NCBI GenBank assembly: GCA_013400155.1
Contig: VXBM01001299.1
Coordinates: 124,001-188,000 of the forward strand
From: Helopsaltes ochotensis
Lineage: Eukaryota; Chordata; Aves; Passeriformes; Locustellidae
Direction: 5' to 3'
Length of the DNA: 64,000 bases
Part shown: positions 51,634 through 62,860 of the stretch, piece after piece
Position numbering within the stretch: the first letter of the stretch is position 1
How the letters are laid out: every line of letters starts with the position of its first letter
Translations under genes and position numbers: made by a program
The notes under the pieces: model-generated
What the model was told of the DNA's origin: nothing
What the model saw: only the letters and a program-made list of their open reading frames with translations
Database searches by the model: none

Positions 51634-53115
51634 AGGAATCTGAAGGAATAAAATTAAAGCAGTGAATAGTCATCTACCAGCTATGTCATTCTAGGATATA
51701 GTGAGTTGATATGCAAACACTTATGTCACTTTACTCAAAAACTTTCAAAATATACTTTGGTAGTTATTAACTCTATTTCCACCATTTTGTAATGTTATCT
51801 CCTATCTACAGGGGATGAACCCAAGCTAAGGACATGACATTTCATTCATATTTCATTGGGTGAGTACATTTGTTCTGCACTTTGGGAGCATGCAGTTAGA
51901 AAAGCAGCTTCATATTTGCCTATACCTGAATGTTTCAAAATCAGCTACTGAGTTCTGGCTTTCATGCCAGGCTGGAAAAACAGGTGGATTAATTTCCTAT
52001 GAAATAGGAAAATACCCCATTTCAGTTTTGCTAATAATGTCATGGGAACTGCTGTATAGAATCTGATTTGCTCCTCTGATCTAAGAAGTGCCCTAACTGT
52101 GAGTAATACCAGTTTCTTCAAAGCCAAGTTCAAAAAACACTGTAGTGAGGCTCTGTTTAATTATCTGCCTGATGAATGGTCCCTTTTTCCTCTTCTTTAA
52201 GACTCTGTTTATGCCTGAAGCCCAAAATATTTCAATTTTTTCCAAAAGAGTTGCTTGAGTTGTGTTTTAACACTCTTCACTATAGAGATAAATGGGGTTT
52301 TTGTCTATACACACATCTAAATTCTTTTAGGGATTCGACAATAACAATGAGTTCCATAGAATTCTTTCAATCCAAAATACATATTTTACCCCATTCTGGC
52401 TTTTCTACCTTACCATCTCATTTATTGTCATTTCTTTTTTTTATTCTGAGGAAAGGGAGGTAGAATTTTACAAAATGTCTATTAGGACGCCATTAAACAA
52501 CACCAAAATTTTCTTTGTTCCAATGCTATTTATACTGCATAATAGTACATAATTTGCTCTTCTTACAGTCTCTATACACTCTCATTTTTATCAGACTCAG
52601 AAGAGAACTCTCAATAAGTGTTATCAGTTTGGAAGAGATTTATGCAAAGTTTATGGAATCTGAAGGAATAAACAAGGGGGTTTTTTTTGGTTTTGGTTTT
52701 GGTTTTGGTTTTGTTTTGTTTGGTTTGTTTTTTTTGGTTTTTTGTTTTTTTTTTTTTCCATATTCCAAATGTCTTTGGTAAGAAATAGGTAGAAATTTGA
52801 AGTGAAAAGAAAGTTAATACAGGACAGATAACACTACTTTGGTTAGCTCTATTCTTTCTGCCCTAAATATCAGATTCTACTCTTCTTTTTTGAAGGAGGT
52901 GATGGGGAGAATGGAAATCTTTTTCTATCCAGGAAGTCAGCAGACAACAATATTTTAGGAGCAGCAATAGCAGCGGATGGGTCCTGTGGCATTCTAGGTA
53001 AAATGACAAAGACATCAGCTCTCCTTTTTCTTTACACACACAGCCATCGGGAGGAACTAGGAATCTTTCAGCTCAGTTTAGAGCTTAACCTGTCTGATCA
53101 CACCCATACACACAC
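51634..53115. other. Noncoding stretch, no gene recognised
   Basis: No gene is seen. The stretch contains the second copy of the gap-edge 18-mer (52,655-52,672) and the GGTTTT-rich repeat that follows it. Confidence 0.6.
52676..52757 (+). repeat. GGTTTT-rich simple repeat
   Basis: G5 and T8 are followed by four GGTTTT units, then GTTTT/GGTTT variants, and a T-rich end. It is a degenerate hexamer microsatellite and not the vertebrate telomere repeat TTAGGG. The run of FG, FV and FF residues in the plus-strand frame is an artefact. Confidence 0.9.
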
Positions 53116-53116
53116 A

Positions 53117-53215
53117 AAGAATATCGTGAGTTGGAAGGGACCCACTTGTCTGGCTCTTAAGTGGATGGCCTGTACAGGGATTGAACCTACAACCTTGGTG
53201 ATATAAGCACTGAGT
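53117..53215 (-). mobile_element. tRNA-Ile-derived SINE with CR1-like tail (TguSINE1-like)
   Basis: Read on the minus strand, the element starts with a decayed head. GTGCTTATATCACCAAGGTT resembles tRNA-Ile (GTGCTAATAACGCCAAGGTC), including the anticodon-arm region. It continues with GGTTCAATCCC, the B box (53,177-53,187), and TGTACAGGCCA, the acceptor stem. A linker, CACTTAAGAGCCAGAC, leads into a CR1-type tail: GTGGGTCCCTTCCAACTCAC, then GATATTCT. A tRNA-Ile head joined to a CR1 3' end is the design of TguSINE1, described from passerine birds and thought to move by CR1 machinery. The A-box side appears partly deleted or diverged. I found no clear target-site duplication. The copy is old and not expected to be mobile. 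Confidence 0.8.
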
Positions 53216-53490
53216 TTAGCTCAGGGTCAGCTCTAGAACTATGGGTCTGGATGAATTGTCAGACTTCCATTTTTTTTTTTTTTTAACCTCGAAGAAAAAA
53301 AAAAAGTTGGCTTGGGGAGGGGAAGGAATGGAAAATTTGAAATTAATGGACAATATAGTTTGAGCATCTCAAGAGCAGGAAGTTTCCCTCTAGCCAAAAT
53401 GCAGGCAAATTCCACAGGCTAAACTGCACTAGGAAACAGTCGTGTCATGTTTGGCGAGGGATGTTGACCTTAGAATGTATCCCTACGGGC
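53216..53490. other. Noncoding stretch with short poly(T) and poly(A) runs
   Basis: Between the SINE and the candidate exon lie a T run near 53,271-53,284, an A run near 53,296-53,305 and otherwise unremarkable sequence. No TATA box stands out upstream of the candidate exon. Confidence 0.6.
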
Positions 53491-53535
53491 CTTCACACAG
53501 AGTTGTGCTCACACTGCTCACTCAGAGTCAGCACC

Positions 53536-53575
53536 ATGCCCCTGACTGCGGCTGCAGTGCTTGTGCTGGGGCTCA
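53536..53575 (+). CDS. Candidate first exon encoding a signal-peptide start (isolated)
   Basis: An ATG in a good context (GCACCATGC, A at -3) opens a 40-nt frame, MPLTAAAVLVLGL plus one base. It ends exactly at a consensus splice donor, A|GTGAGT, at 53,576. The peptide is a short hydrophobic leader, and the exon ends in phase 1. That is the layout of the first leader exon of many immunoglobulin-superfamily receptors, including leukocyte-receptor-complex types. About 90 bp around it is GC-richer than the neighbourhood and could be its 5' untranslated region. I could not find a second leader exon, an Ig domain or a TATA box nearby. It may be the first exon of a gene continuing beyond what I can recognise, a relic, or chance. 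No symbol is justified. Confidence 0.35.
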
Positions 53576-53579
53576 GTGA

Positions 53580-54235
53580 GTGCCACGAAGTATGAGTCAA
53601 GGCTTATCATGATTGTGACAGTATTATTTTTGCACCCTGAGCACAAAAGAGCTGCACTTGTAAAGTGTGTTATTTCAGTATATTCAGCTTTCTTTAAAAA
53701 TGTTTAAAGCTAACCTAAGAGAAAACAGTGTTTTCTCTAGATCTTTGTGACAGTGGTCTGTGGGAATTATTGAATTATAATCCTCAGGGGCCTAGTATAA
53801 TCTTTAGTGCCTACAGCCTTAAACTTGTGATAAGAAGGTTGCACTTTAGTGAAGAGTCCGTTCAAATGAGTCCATTGCTAAAGAGAGCACAGTGACTTCA
53901 GTTGTATCTTCCATAAGCCCTTACACAAATAGGTCATTAATAAGAAATTAAACATTTTGAAGTAGTTGGAAAGTGAATAGGTGACTACTTAATGTAATGA
54001 AATAACTGAATTTAGATTTTCACAAGATTTTTTTTTATTATTATTTTATTTAATCCTTTCAGAAACTTTGCCACTACAGAACTTACAATTGTCATCAAAA
54101 AACCTATTCAGAAAAAAATTCTCAATCAAGATTTTCTGGTTATATTTTATTCTATAGGGTCTATATATTTTGTTTTGCTTTAGGCTTCACTAAAATGATT
54201 CAACTTTCATAAAACTCTTCTGAGGAAAAGAATTT

Positions 54236-54239
<4 letters not shown>
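53580..54239. other. AT-rich noncoding stretch, no gene recognised
   Basis: If the upstream leader exon is real, this is its intron. A TTATTTCAG acceptor-like string lies near 53,670-53,682, but the sequence after it has no Ig-like coding potential. Confidence 0.55.
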
Positions 54240-54270
<31 letters not shown>

Positions 54271-54278
54271 AAAAAAAA

Positions 54279-54354
<76 letters not shown>
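54240..54354. repeat. Long poly(A) tract, about 115 bp
   Basis: The A run is broken by single Ts at 54,269 and 54,280 and ends at a G at 54,355. I can define no retrocopy upstream. The length is unreliable because homopolymers are error-prone. Confidence 0.95.
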
Positions 54355-54356
<2 letters not shown>

Positions 54357-56660
54357 AAAAGATTCCAACTAACTCAAACACCGGGACTGTGAGAACAGTG
54401 ATAATCCTAGCAGTGAATATTACTCTGTCAATGTGCTTCTAGAAGTCTATGATGCAGATCCCTGAGTACACCTGTGTACTGCAGTAGGGGCAAAACCAAG
54501 GGCTGAAATTGCTGTGACAGAAATCTCTAATGCTCCTAGAGCACCTGTGCTTACACCAGCAGCACAGCCTGTGGATGCTTTTCAGTATTTGTAAAGGGTT
54601 TATTTGGCTGATACGGATGCATCCACACAGAAGCTCTTTGCCAGTGTAGTACTGAGGTAAAACATCGTTACTGTGGACATAAGCTCAGATTGTATAAACC
54701 CAGTTCAAATAAAAAAAAAAATCTTTGGGAGAAAGGGCTGTGCAACTAAATCACTGAGGCACTTGACAGTGGTTATCACGGAGCCTTGTAGAACTCAGGA
54801 TTATCCATGCAAAACACTGGGATCCAGAGAGAGCAAAGAAAAAGGCACTTCCCCCACTGAGACAAGCAGAGGCTGTGGCCTAAAGAGGTGGAGCTGAAGC
54901 GGTGAGTGAAACCTGATAAACTCTTCTTTGGTAGAAGGTTTGTGACCTCATTGTGATTTCTGTGGCTGGTTTTAGCAAAATGGAGCTTGCAGCTTGAAAT
55001 TTAATCCTGCAGGGAAACCCAAGTTGCTTTGGAAAGCTCTGTTTCAGTGTTTGCTGGGTGACAGTGCTTTCCCATTGTGACATGGGCTATTCCAGTGCAG
55101 AAGGACTAAAAAATAAAATCTTTTGTCCTGAATTACCCTCACTCTGAATGGTCCTACTTTGCAGCAGGGCCAGTGAGGTAGAGAACGAATCACAGTGAGG
55201 CACAGGTTTATGACATAATCTGAGAAAGAATTTCTAACTCCAGTAACTAGTCCTTTGAATATTTCCAGGGACGTCAGACAATTCAAGCTAGTAGCAAGAG
55301 AGGTTTGCTGTTGCATTTATTATCATGTACACTATGCATTCAGTCACATGTGTAAAGCTACCTGATGCCAGTTATAATTGTTTTGATAATTTTCCTTTTC
55401 AGGGCTGTGGGAGCCATGGTATCCCACCCTCTGTTAAGGGAAGCAGCTGTAGCAGTGTGTCCACCTCTCTTCCCTGCAGGAAGTGGAGCTTCATCTATTC
55501 TTGAGCTGACTGACAACAAATGTCTTAAAACTACCCCTATTTCTCCACCATATTTTTTCTAGGTGTGTGCTGTGTCATCCAGACACGGAGCTACTCATAT
55601 TTCAAAAGGGTGCTGGAAGGCACACATCTTTCACAAGGCTTGCTGAGAAATGTTAACAGCAGAATTGTTGCCATTGCACGTAGCTGCTATTTCTGTGAAA
55701 CAGCTGGACCTTCTGATTTCCTGATTCCCATTTTCTGGACAGACAGACAGACAGGGTACTGGAAGGCAAGGGGAACTATCAGATGTGGGCAAGCAAGACT
55801 AAACAGCAGCAGCTAAGATGTAGATTCCATGTCTTTCATTCAGTAGCACGGAATGAGCAAAGTGAAGTTCTGTTGTGGGGAGGGATGGTGACTTCTGTGA
55901 ATGTTGCAGGCACCAAAAGTATTTATCAAGAATATGTTTTCTCATGCAGAATTTAAAGAACTATACCTTGATTTCTGAGCTTCCTGATTTTGACTCAGTT
56001 GGTAATGGTCAAATGTTAACTTCCTTATTTTCCTTTACTATGACTAAGTAGGGGGTGAACTGCTCATTTGTTTTTTCTCGCTGCCATTGTTTTACTCAGG
56101 AGCAGTATAAACATCTAAGTGAGGATGTCATGACTGAAGGAGAATTAAGCATACTAATCTGCTCTCTGTGCCAGCCATTAATATACTATATACCCTGTCT
56201 CCACTTGGCTTTCATATTCATTACTTCTTTAATGAAAAAAAAAAGATATTTTAATGGTCAAAAAATTCTAAATGATTAATGGTACATCCGTTAATGACAT
56301 TTTGAAAGTATTTCAGGCTGGAAATATGACACCACAATCATTAAAAATCAGATTCAATTTCCAAAGGTCCTAATCTTAAACTTTATACTGCTGGCAGAAA
56401 CATAAAATGATATCCCGTAAGCCCGGGTGCTTCTGTATGATGGAAAAGCTCAGGAGTTTTGTGAGCGCTGCCAGAAAATAATGTGTTCTCGGAAATTCTG
56501 GAAGTTGAGCAGGAAGATAACTGATGAGGATATGACAAGGCAAATGAACAAATTGTTCGGTATAGAGGAATGCTTAATACAGAGAGATCTTTTTCTCTGA
56601 GACATTGTTTGGGGTCCAAGAGTAGCATAATGGCTCCAAATGGATAAAAACAACAGTAAA
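54355..56660. other. Noncoding stretch, no gene recognised
   Basis: The sequence is less AT-rich than most of the window and has several frames of 65-90 codons on both strands (54.67-55.82 kb). None carries a domain I recognise, and they overlap one another. Acceptor-like (TTTTCAG at about 55,397-55,403) and donor-like strings occur but do not assemble into a gene. Unrecognised exons cannot be excluded. Confidence 0.5.
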
Positions 56661-56670
56661 TCCCATTCTC

Positions 56671-56755
56671 ATGCATTATGCATAAGCTCTCGCTATTGGA
56701 GTTTACACCACCATCTGGTGTTTAATTATTCCCGCTTTACACCACACGGTGGTGT
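56671..56755. promoter_or_regulatory. Cluster of palindromic motifs, possible enhancer core
   Basis: Two ATGCAT palindromes separated by one base (56,671-56,683) resemble POU/octamer-type sites. They are followed by ACACCA-CCATC-TGGTGT (56,705-56,721), which contains the E-box CATCTG, then a TTTAATTATT homeodomain-type core. Last comes ACACCAC-ACG-GTGGTGT (56,739-56,755), a 7-bp perfect stem. TTTACACCAC occurs twice, 34 bp apart. The density of symmetric motifs in 85 bp is unusual for this window. That it regulates a gene is inference only. Confidence 0.35.
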
Positions 56756-59700
56756 GAATCTAATGAAATGAATATGTACATTATAATAATTTGGTGCATA
56801 GATTCTGGTTTGCTAATTATTAGGTGCCAGGCATCCTTTTCTAAAACTGAAAGTTTAAATTCATTCTCAAAACTATCTGTTTCTGTAGGCTTTCACTGGC
56901 AAATACAACAATTACTTGTTCCGTTCTCTAAAGATCCATTATTTCTATATGGCTGGTTGAGTTTCTCTAACATCTGTACAACATAAATTAATTATACAGG
57001 AGTGTCAGAATTCGCATTATCATACAGTGTTAGTATTGTTAGAAAGGACCCTGTCTATTTGTAGTTTTAAAAAGAAATATATATATATATACACACATAT
57101 ACTTCGGTATTGAAGACCTCTCTTCCTGTCTCCCTCGCTGACACAGTGGTGTCGCTATCTACATGAAGTTTTGCTGTGTATCCAGGTTATTTTTTTCCAC
57201 ATTATCACCTGTAGACCATTAGATTTCAATCTGTCATCAGTATATCTGAAACCAATATCCTGTGTTATTAGTTAGGATGGTAGTTCCTACCTGGCAGCAA
57301 GCCCTGCTGTGAAGAGTGAGACTCCTCAGCAAGTGCAGTGCTCCCATCGCTCCCAGAAAGGATGCTGAAAAAGGACTGGGTCCCCCACAGACAAATATTT
57401 GTGTCCACATATTTTTCTGTTAACAAACATTTTCATAAACTGAGATACGACGTAAGGAGAGTCAACAGGATTTTCTGCAATAATCACTAAGAAAACTTGG
57501 AAAGCTTTAGCAGTATGTTCAATGGTGTCACTTCCTACCAGATGATGGCTATCTGGTACTATAATGCTGTTAAGGGGCATTCAGATAACCAATGCCTCCA
57601 GCAGTGTTATAACTTACAAATTTAATTTACTCTTCTATGTCTTGATATATTTTTTAGCTCAGTGATTTGTGAACTTATGAGCAACTCCACAGGGTTAGTT
57701 TTGATATATAGCACTAAAAAACATGTCTAAAAGCTTCAAAAGTTACTTGCGGAAATATTTGAGAAAATAAAAGAAAGTAGAATGGCAAGAGACTCAAAAA
57801 AACGTATTTTGATGTCGTGGTTTGGTGTTTTTCCCACCTTTGAAAATTTTCCTATTATTTTACCTATGCTTTTCCTTGATCTGTATTTCAGTAATCTTAA
57901 AAAAATAAAGATAAAAAGAAGAATTAGAAACTATACTGTTCAGATAATTTTTGATGAAGACTAAAACCTGTTTCATATTATCTTGACAATTCAAATCACC
58001 TTATCTTTCTTCTTTTCTTCCTCCAGTTCATGAAAACTTTCATAACAAATATTAACTTGAAATCAATTCTTGTTATAAAATGAAGAAAACATCACTGGTC
58101 AGAAGAGCATTTTTCACTCTTCTGCAAGAAAGAAAAAAGCCTTGTTAAACTTTTCATTCATTATTATGTGTGTTTTAATCAACAGTCTTTTGAAAATAAT
58201 ATGTAGATTTAAATGGCATGGAGCAAACTATAATTTATAGCAGACACTGCAGAAAGTGTATGCATTATAATAGCAAAAACATTCTATTTGAAATTAATGT
58301 ACTTATCCATAACAAGAAAGGAATTCTTTGACTCTACCAACTTTCAAATTGAAGTAGAACTTCTAAATTCGGTAATATCACCCAATCTGAATGCTTACAA
58401 AATATACTAGTTGCAGTATCCACAGCTAAGCAAACACTCTGTCATTTTCATTTTGTTGTTAAAAAAAAGGAAAATTCCATTATATTTACCATTTTTCAAA
58501 TATCCATATTTGAATATTATAAAAGCTTAACAAAATCAAACATAGGACATTTCTCTATAGTCCCGGTGGGTATAAAAAGAGATATTCATAAAAATAATTC
58601 GTACAATATTTTCTGATATAGGCTCTCATTTTTTCGTGTGTATAAAATGATGATAGAAAGAATTTGAATGGAATAATGATTGTCTTGGAAAAAAAGTTTC
58701 ACTTTTTTTTTTTTCAAGAGGAAGCCAAATAAGAAGCTATCAAAAAGTCTAACAACATCCAGCAGTTGCTTTTGACACAGAGTATGTTGTTTCCCAACTG
58801 CTTCTGTCTCCAGGAGCTATTCTGTATTCAATGGTTCTGGAGAAAGTGGGAATATTGTGACATCTCTATCAGCTCAGTGGGCTACCAGGGAACCTCAAAA
58901 GGTCAGGTCATATTTCTAATTCTTGAAGAAATTAGGGAAAGGAGTCCATGGGGTTAAATTTAGTATTATCTCATCAGTAGTATCTCATCAGCATTCAGTA
59001 CCACTGCTATGGCATGAAGGAGAAAAAATAACAGAGAAACATGAGAAGAGGAATAGATAAAAGGCAAGCACTGAGAGGAAAAACATGTTATTTCTTAATT
59101 GAGCTGGAGGAGGGGAAAACATTGCTTGCAGCTCTTTTTTGATGAGAAACTTTCTTGTGCCCACGATTATGTAGGTTAAAAATATAGTGGTATCTCTAAT
59201 ATGCAGTCACATTGTAACTCTTATGTGGTAAATCAATGGTGAAAATTCAGGAAGAAAACAGGAGGAGGAAGTGAGGAAATATATAATTCAGCAATGTGAA
59301 TAGTCGTAGGAAGTAAAAGGTTAATTTATCTGACTGAAGACATCATTGTAACCCCTTTGAAGCTGTGTACATTTACATCAGCTGAGATTTTTCTCTCCCT
59401 TCTTCTTTCTCCCAATGTTTCAGTCCCTTTCTTCCCACCGTATCCCAAAGTATCTCAATGGTGTTTGTAGTTCCATACTGCAGTTTATATTGTGCACAAA
59501 GTGGCAAGCAGGGAAGACCTCACAAACTTGTGAGGGTATTAGATTCGGTGTTAAGTCATTGTCTCATGACAATGATTTTTTTTCTGAGCCATCTAAACGG
59601 TCCATATTTTTAAAGTTACAATTTTCTTCTTTTTTTCTTTCTTTCTTTTTACTTTTCAGGCAGCAACATTCCTACCTATTATCTGGGCTGGACTAGAATT

Positions 59701-62340
59701 AAACCCACCAAAGTGAATTCCGAAATGGAATTTACAATGTATTCTGTTTGCAGACTCGGAATAAATATGGCAAGAACAGCCACTCTAAGTGGAGTTTTGG
59801 CACTTTATCTCACAGGTGGCAGGGGAAGGAAGGGAAACTGCAAAAACAAACAAAACCGCCTCCTACAAACAAACCAGTAAACAAAATATCCTTGAACTTG
59901 GGATAAAGGTTGGGCGTGGGGCAGAGGCTTGATACTGCTCTTACTGTAACTAATCCTAATGCAACGTTTTCTAATTATAGAATAAACCTTCCCTCTCGGA
60001 TGGAGCTGCCTGTCAGCCCACTCTACGGGAGAAATGGCCATATGGACTGCTCTGCAGACGGCTGGGCAGTGGCATGTGTACAGCTGTGCAGGACGAGCAC
60101 CCAGGTGTTTCAGCCTGCCTGTGATAGGCAGCCAGCAGGCAGCTCTGCAAGGGTGGGGAGGAAACTCAGTCAGGGTGAAAGAAACCAGCAAGATGGGATT
60201 TGACAGCAAATAGCAATAATAATAAATAACATTAATGGATAAAAATAAAGTGCTCTTGGTTTTGCTATTTTTTTTCTGGGTCAGATCAGGGTTTTCCATA
60301 AGGAACAAACGCTGATCTTTTTTAAGATTTGCTGGGACTCTAAATAAGATATATGAATATAACACAAGCGTAGGCATCCATGAGGCTGCTCAGAATCATG
60401 TTAAAAATAGCCAAAAGGATGGAACTGCTTTGCTGCCACATGAACTAAATGAGCATACCTGAAACAGACAGATAGCACTAATTTCTATCCCCAGATTTTC
60501 TCAACTCCCATTCCTGGATCCTTTGCTACCTGATTCCAGCGGTTCAGCTAATGCAGGTCTTCAGTCCTATGCTAAATATACCACTTAGACTATCGGGAAT
60601 GCAAAGTCACCTCACTGACTGCATCCAAGTCTCTTTTGACTTCTGCTGGTGAGGCTGCTATAGAAATCTGAGCTTCTTTCTGTCGCAGCTGAATCTGGAA
60701 AGGATACATTTTATGCTACCGTCAGCTGAATCCTGCACACAGCTGCATCCAGATTCAGATATAACCATACACACAAATAACAGTGCTGTGAAGATGTGAG
60801 CACAAAGGAAATACAGATTGAAAAAGCTATTACAAAGTGCCAGAGAGTGTTTTGTGCTATACAAAAATACTTATTACTAAGTATTTGCACTGGTTACAAA
60901 GCTTTAGAAATGCTTTAAAGGATGCTTTTAACCAATGGATGAATATGATGAGGAGCACCTGTAAATATTTTTGATTATCAGTCAGTATATGTAGGCTCTT
61001 ATTTTGCTTTGGGCTGAAAAACTTGGAAGAATGCTTTCAGAAAAATGCATTTTAAAAACACAGCAAAAATTACCATTATACATAACATATATGCAGTTTT
61101 CTTAAATGTGTAATAATACATTAATGAAAACCAATGTGTTATTTTTTTACTTTCAAATGTTGTTTTACACTATATTCACTGTTGACCTTCTTATACATTG
61201 GAAAAACAGAGAAAATTAAGAATATCAGCCTAAGCATCTTTGAATTTTTAACAAGCGTGGATGTCCCACTTCCTACAATAATCATCCTAAACCTGACAAA
61301 CTTTTGAGGGATTTAGCACAATAGCTAGTGTGTCAGAGGTCTGTACCTTCCAGTCCAGGGAGTCTGGACTGAGAAATGAAGTAGAAGTGAATTAAACACT
61401 TTTAAAAACAATTGAATTTTGGTCATTAGTTTTTAACTAGTCAGAAAACATTCATCCTCCTAATCTTGACAAGAATTGAGTGTTACAGAAAGTCAAATGT
61501 AGGACTTATCTAAGAGTGATCAAATAAAAATTAGACTTCTCCTTGGAATTCTCCTCCCCTTCCATGGAGACTCAGAAATGAGAAAAGTTGCCTTCTGGAT
61601 ATGCCTCTTGCTCTTCAATGATTACAAAAGGAGACCTGACAAATTTCTTGGACTAGGCTAGCTCTTACATAACTGCACTAAGAGGGATGAATCTCATCTG
61701 TGGGGTGAGATTTTTTGAAAGTGATTACATTACTTCTATGTTTACTTTTCACTGGCTCTCCAGAAATCTGTGTTTCTCAATTACTTATATTTGGAGTTTA
61801 TCTGAATTCCAATAAAATGAATAGATAAGCTCTTTACCACAATCCAAGCATGCTGATTATGTTCTCAAATTCTCAGTGCATTTTTTAAGCATAACTTACA
61901 ATTTTCTTGCCTGTTCCTTTGTTAGCTCTTGCTTGGGAAAGCAATGCAGAAGATGTATACATCCACATGGGGATACCGATTTCAAAAGTATAACAGAAGA
62001 AGAAACATAGTAGAACCTTCAGTAAAACTGTTCAGGGAGAGGGAAAGTAACCCAAATCATTTTGCATTGCCACAAAAAAAATTCCTCTGCAACTAGGGAT
62101 CAATGATTGTTTTATAGTCTGAGTCACTAAAGTAGTTCTTGTATGTACAGTGGCTAAAGAAAATTGCAAGCTGAACTCAGTCATACCTGTCATCTCTATT
62201 TGATTATTAAACATAATTTGCCTAAAAATAGGATGCAATATTGTGTTTTATTAATTATATTCCTGAGACAAAGGGTTACTCTCCAGATGAAACATTGATG
62301 GACACTACAAGGATAACACTTTACTGAGTGGTAAAGCACA
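56756..62340. other. Noncoding stretch, no gene recognised
   Basis: This holds an (AT)n run with an ACACAC end at 57,077-57,096 and a GC-richer patch at 59.99-60.19 kb. The patch carries opposing open frames (190 codons minus at 59,805-60,377, 97 codons plus at 59,910-60,203). Neither frame has a known domain, and the two overlap. A 16-bp near-duplication (TATCTCATCAG) lies around 58,965-58,992. No transposon is recognised. Confidence 0.6.
57077..57096. repeat. (AT)n(AC)n microsatellite
   Basis: About seven AT units are followed by three AC units. It is a compound dinucleotide repeat. Confidence 0.8.
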
Positions 62341-62399
62341 CCTTCCTCCACAGCACTACTGCGTTTCACAGCCCTCCACCTCGTGACTTACTGCAGGAG

Positions 62400-62860
62400 C
62401 CAATGTTAAACCCCTTAAGCACCTAAATTCCCATTAGTTAAGTTCTCCTAGCCACTTAATCCTGGCATGTACAGTAGTTTAATTCTGTTAGCATTAATGA
62501 GTGAGGTGCCAAGATCCCGCTTAAATCTCAGCTTGATTAATAAAACAAGTATTTCCAGAACAGTTCTACCTGGATAGATCCACAGTGTTGCCAGGCAGTA
62601 AGAAAGGCAAAGCTGCTCTGACGTTAAAGGGACAATTCAGTGGTTGGTGAGATGTGAGGGAGCTAAATTTTGAATTTTCTTCTGACTGAACTCAAGCTGC
62701 CTGGGGGTACCATTGATAAAGTACTCCAGCATGGGAATTTTTCAGCCTCTTCTGTCTCATTTACTAGGAAATAATTGAATAACAGAGGAATCAGAGGTAG
62801 AGCAGAACAATTTGCCGGCCTGCCAGTTAGAGCTCTCACCTGGAATGTGGGATCACCCCC
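62400..62860 (+). repeat. Second diverged copy of the ancient tRNA-like repeat family
   Basis: CCAGTTAGAGCTCTCACCTG then GAATGTGGGAT at 62,823-62,853 resembles the tRNA-like module near 38.6 kb and the remembered form TAGTGGTTAGAGCACTCACCTG-GGATGTGGGA. Upstream, AAGCACCTAAATTCCCATTA near 62,420 carries the GCACCTAAATT phrase also seen near 38.96 kb. The extent is approximate and the copy is heavily diverged. Confidence 0.4.

Noticed and set aside
52676..52757. Telomere-like interstitial repeat
   Set aside because: The unit is GGTTTT and variants, not TTAGGG. It is a plain microsatellite.
53166..53215. Functional tRNA-Ile gene on the minus strand
   Set aside because: The A-box side is missing or scrambled, the acceptor stem cannot pair, and a CR1 tail follows directly. 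It is a SINE head.
54673..55083. Overlapping frames suggesting an exon or retrocopy after the long poly(A)
   Set aside because: The poly(A) lies upstream of the plus-strand frame, the wrong side for a plus-strand retrocopy tail. No protein family is recognisable.
59805..60377. 190-codon minus-strand open frame
   Set aside because: No recognisable domain. It is overlapped by an opposite frame and contains low-complexity Leu/Pro/Phe and Lys stretches from simple sequence.
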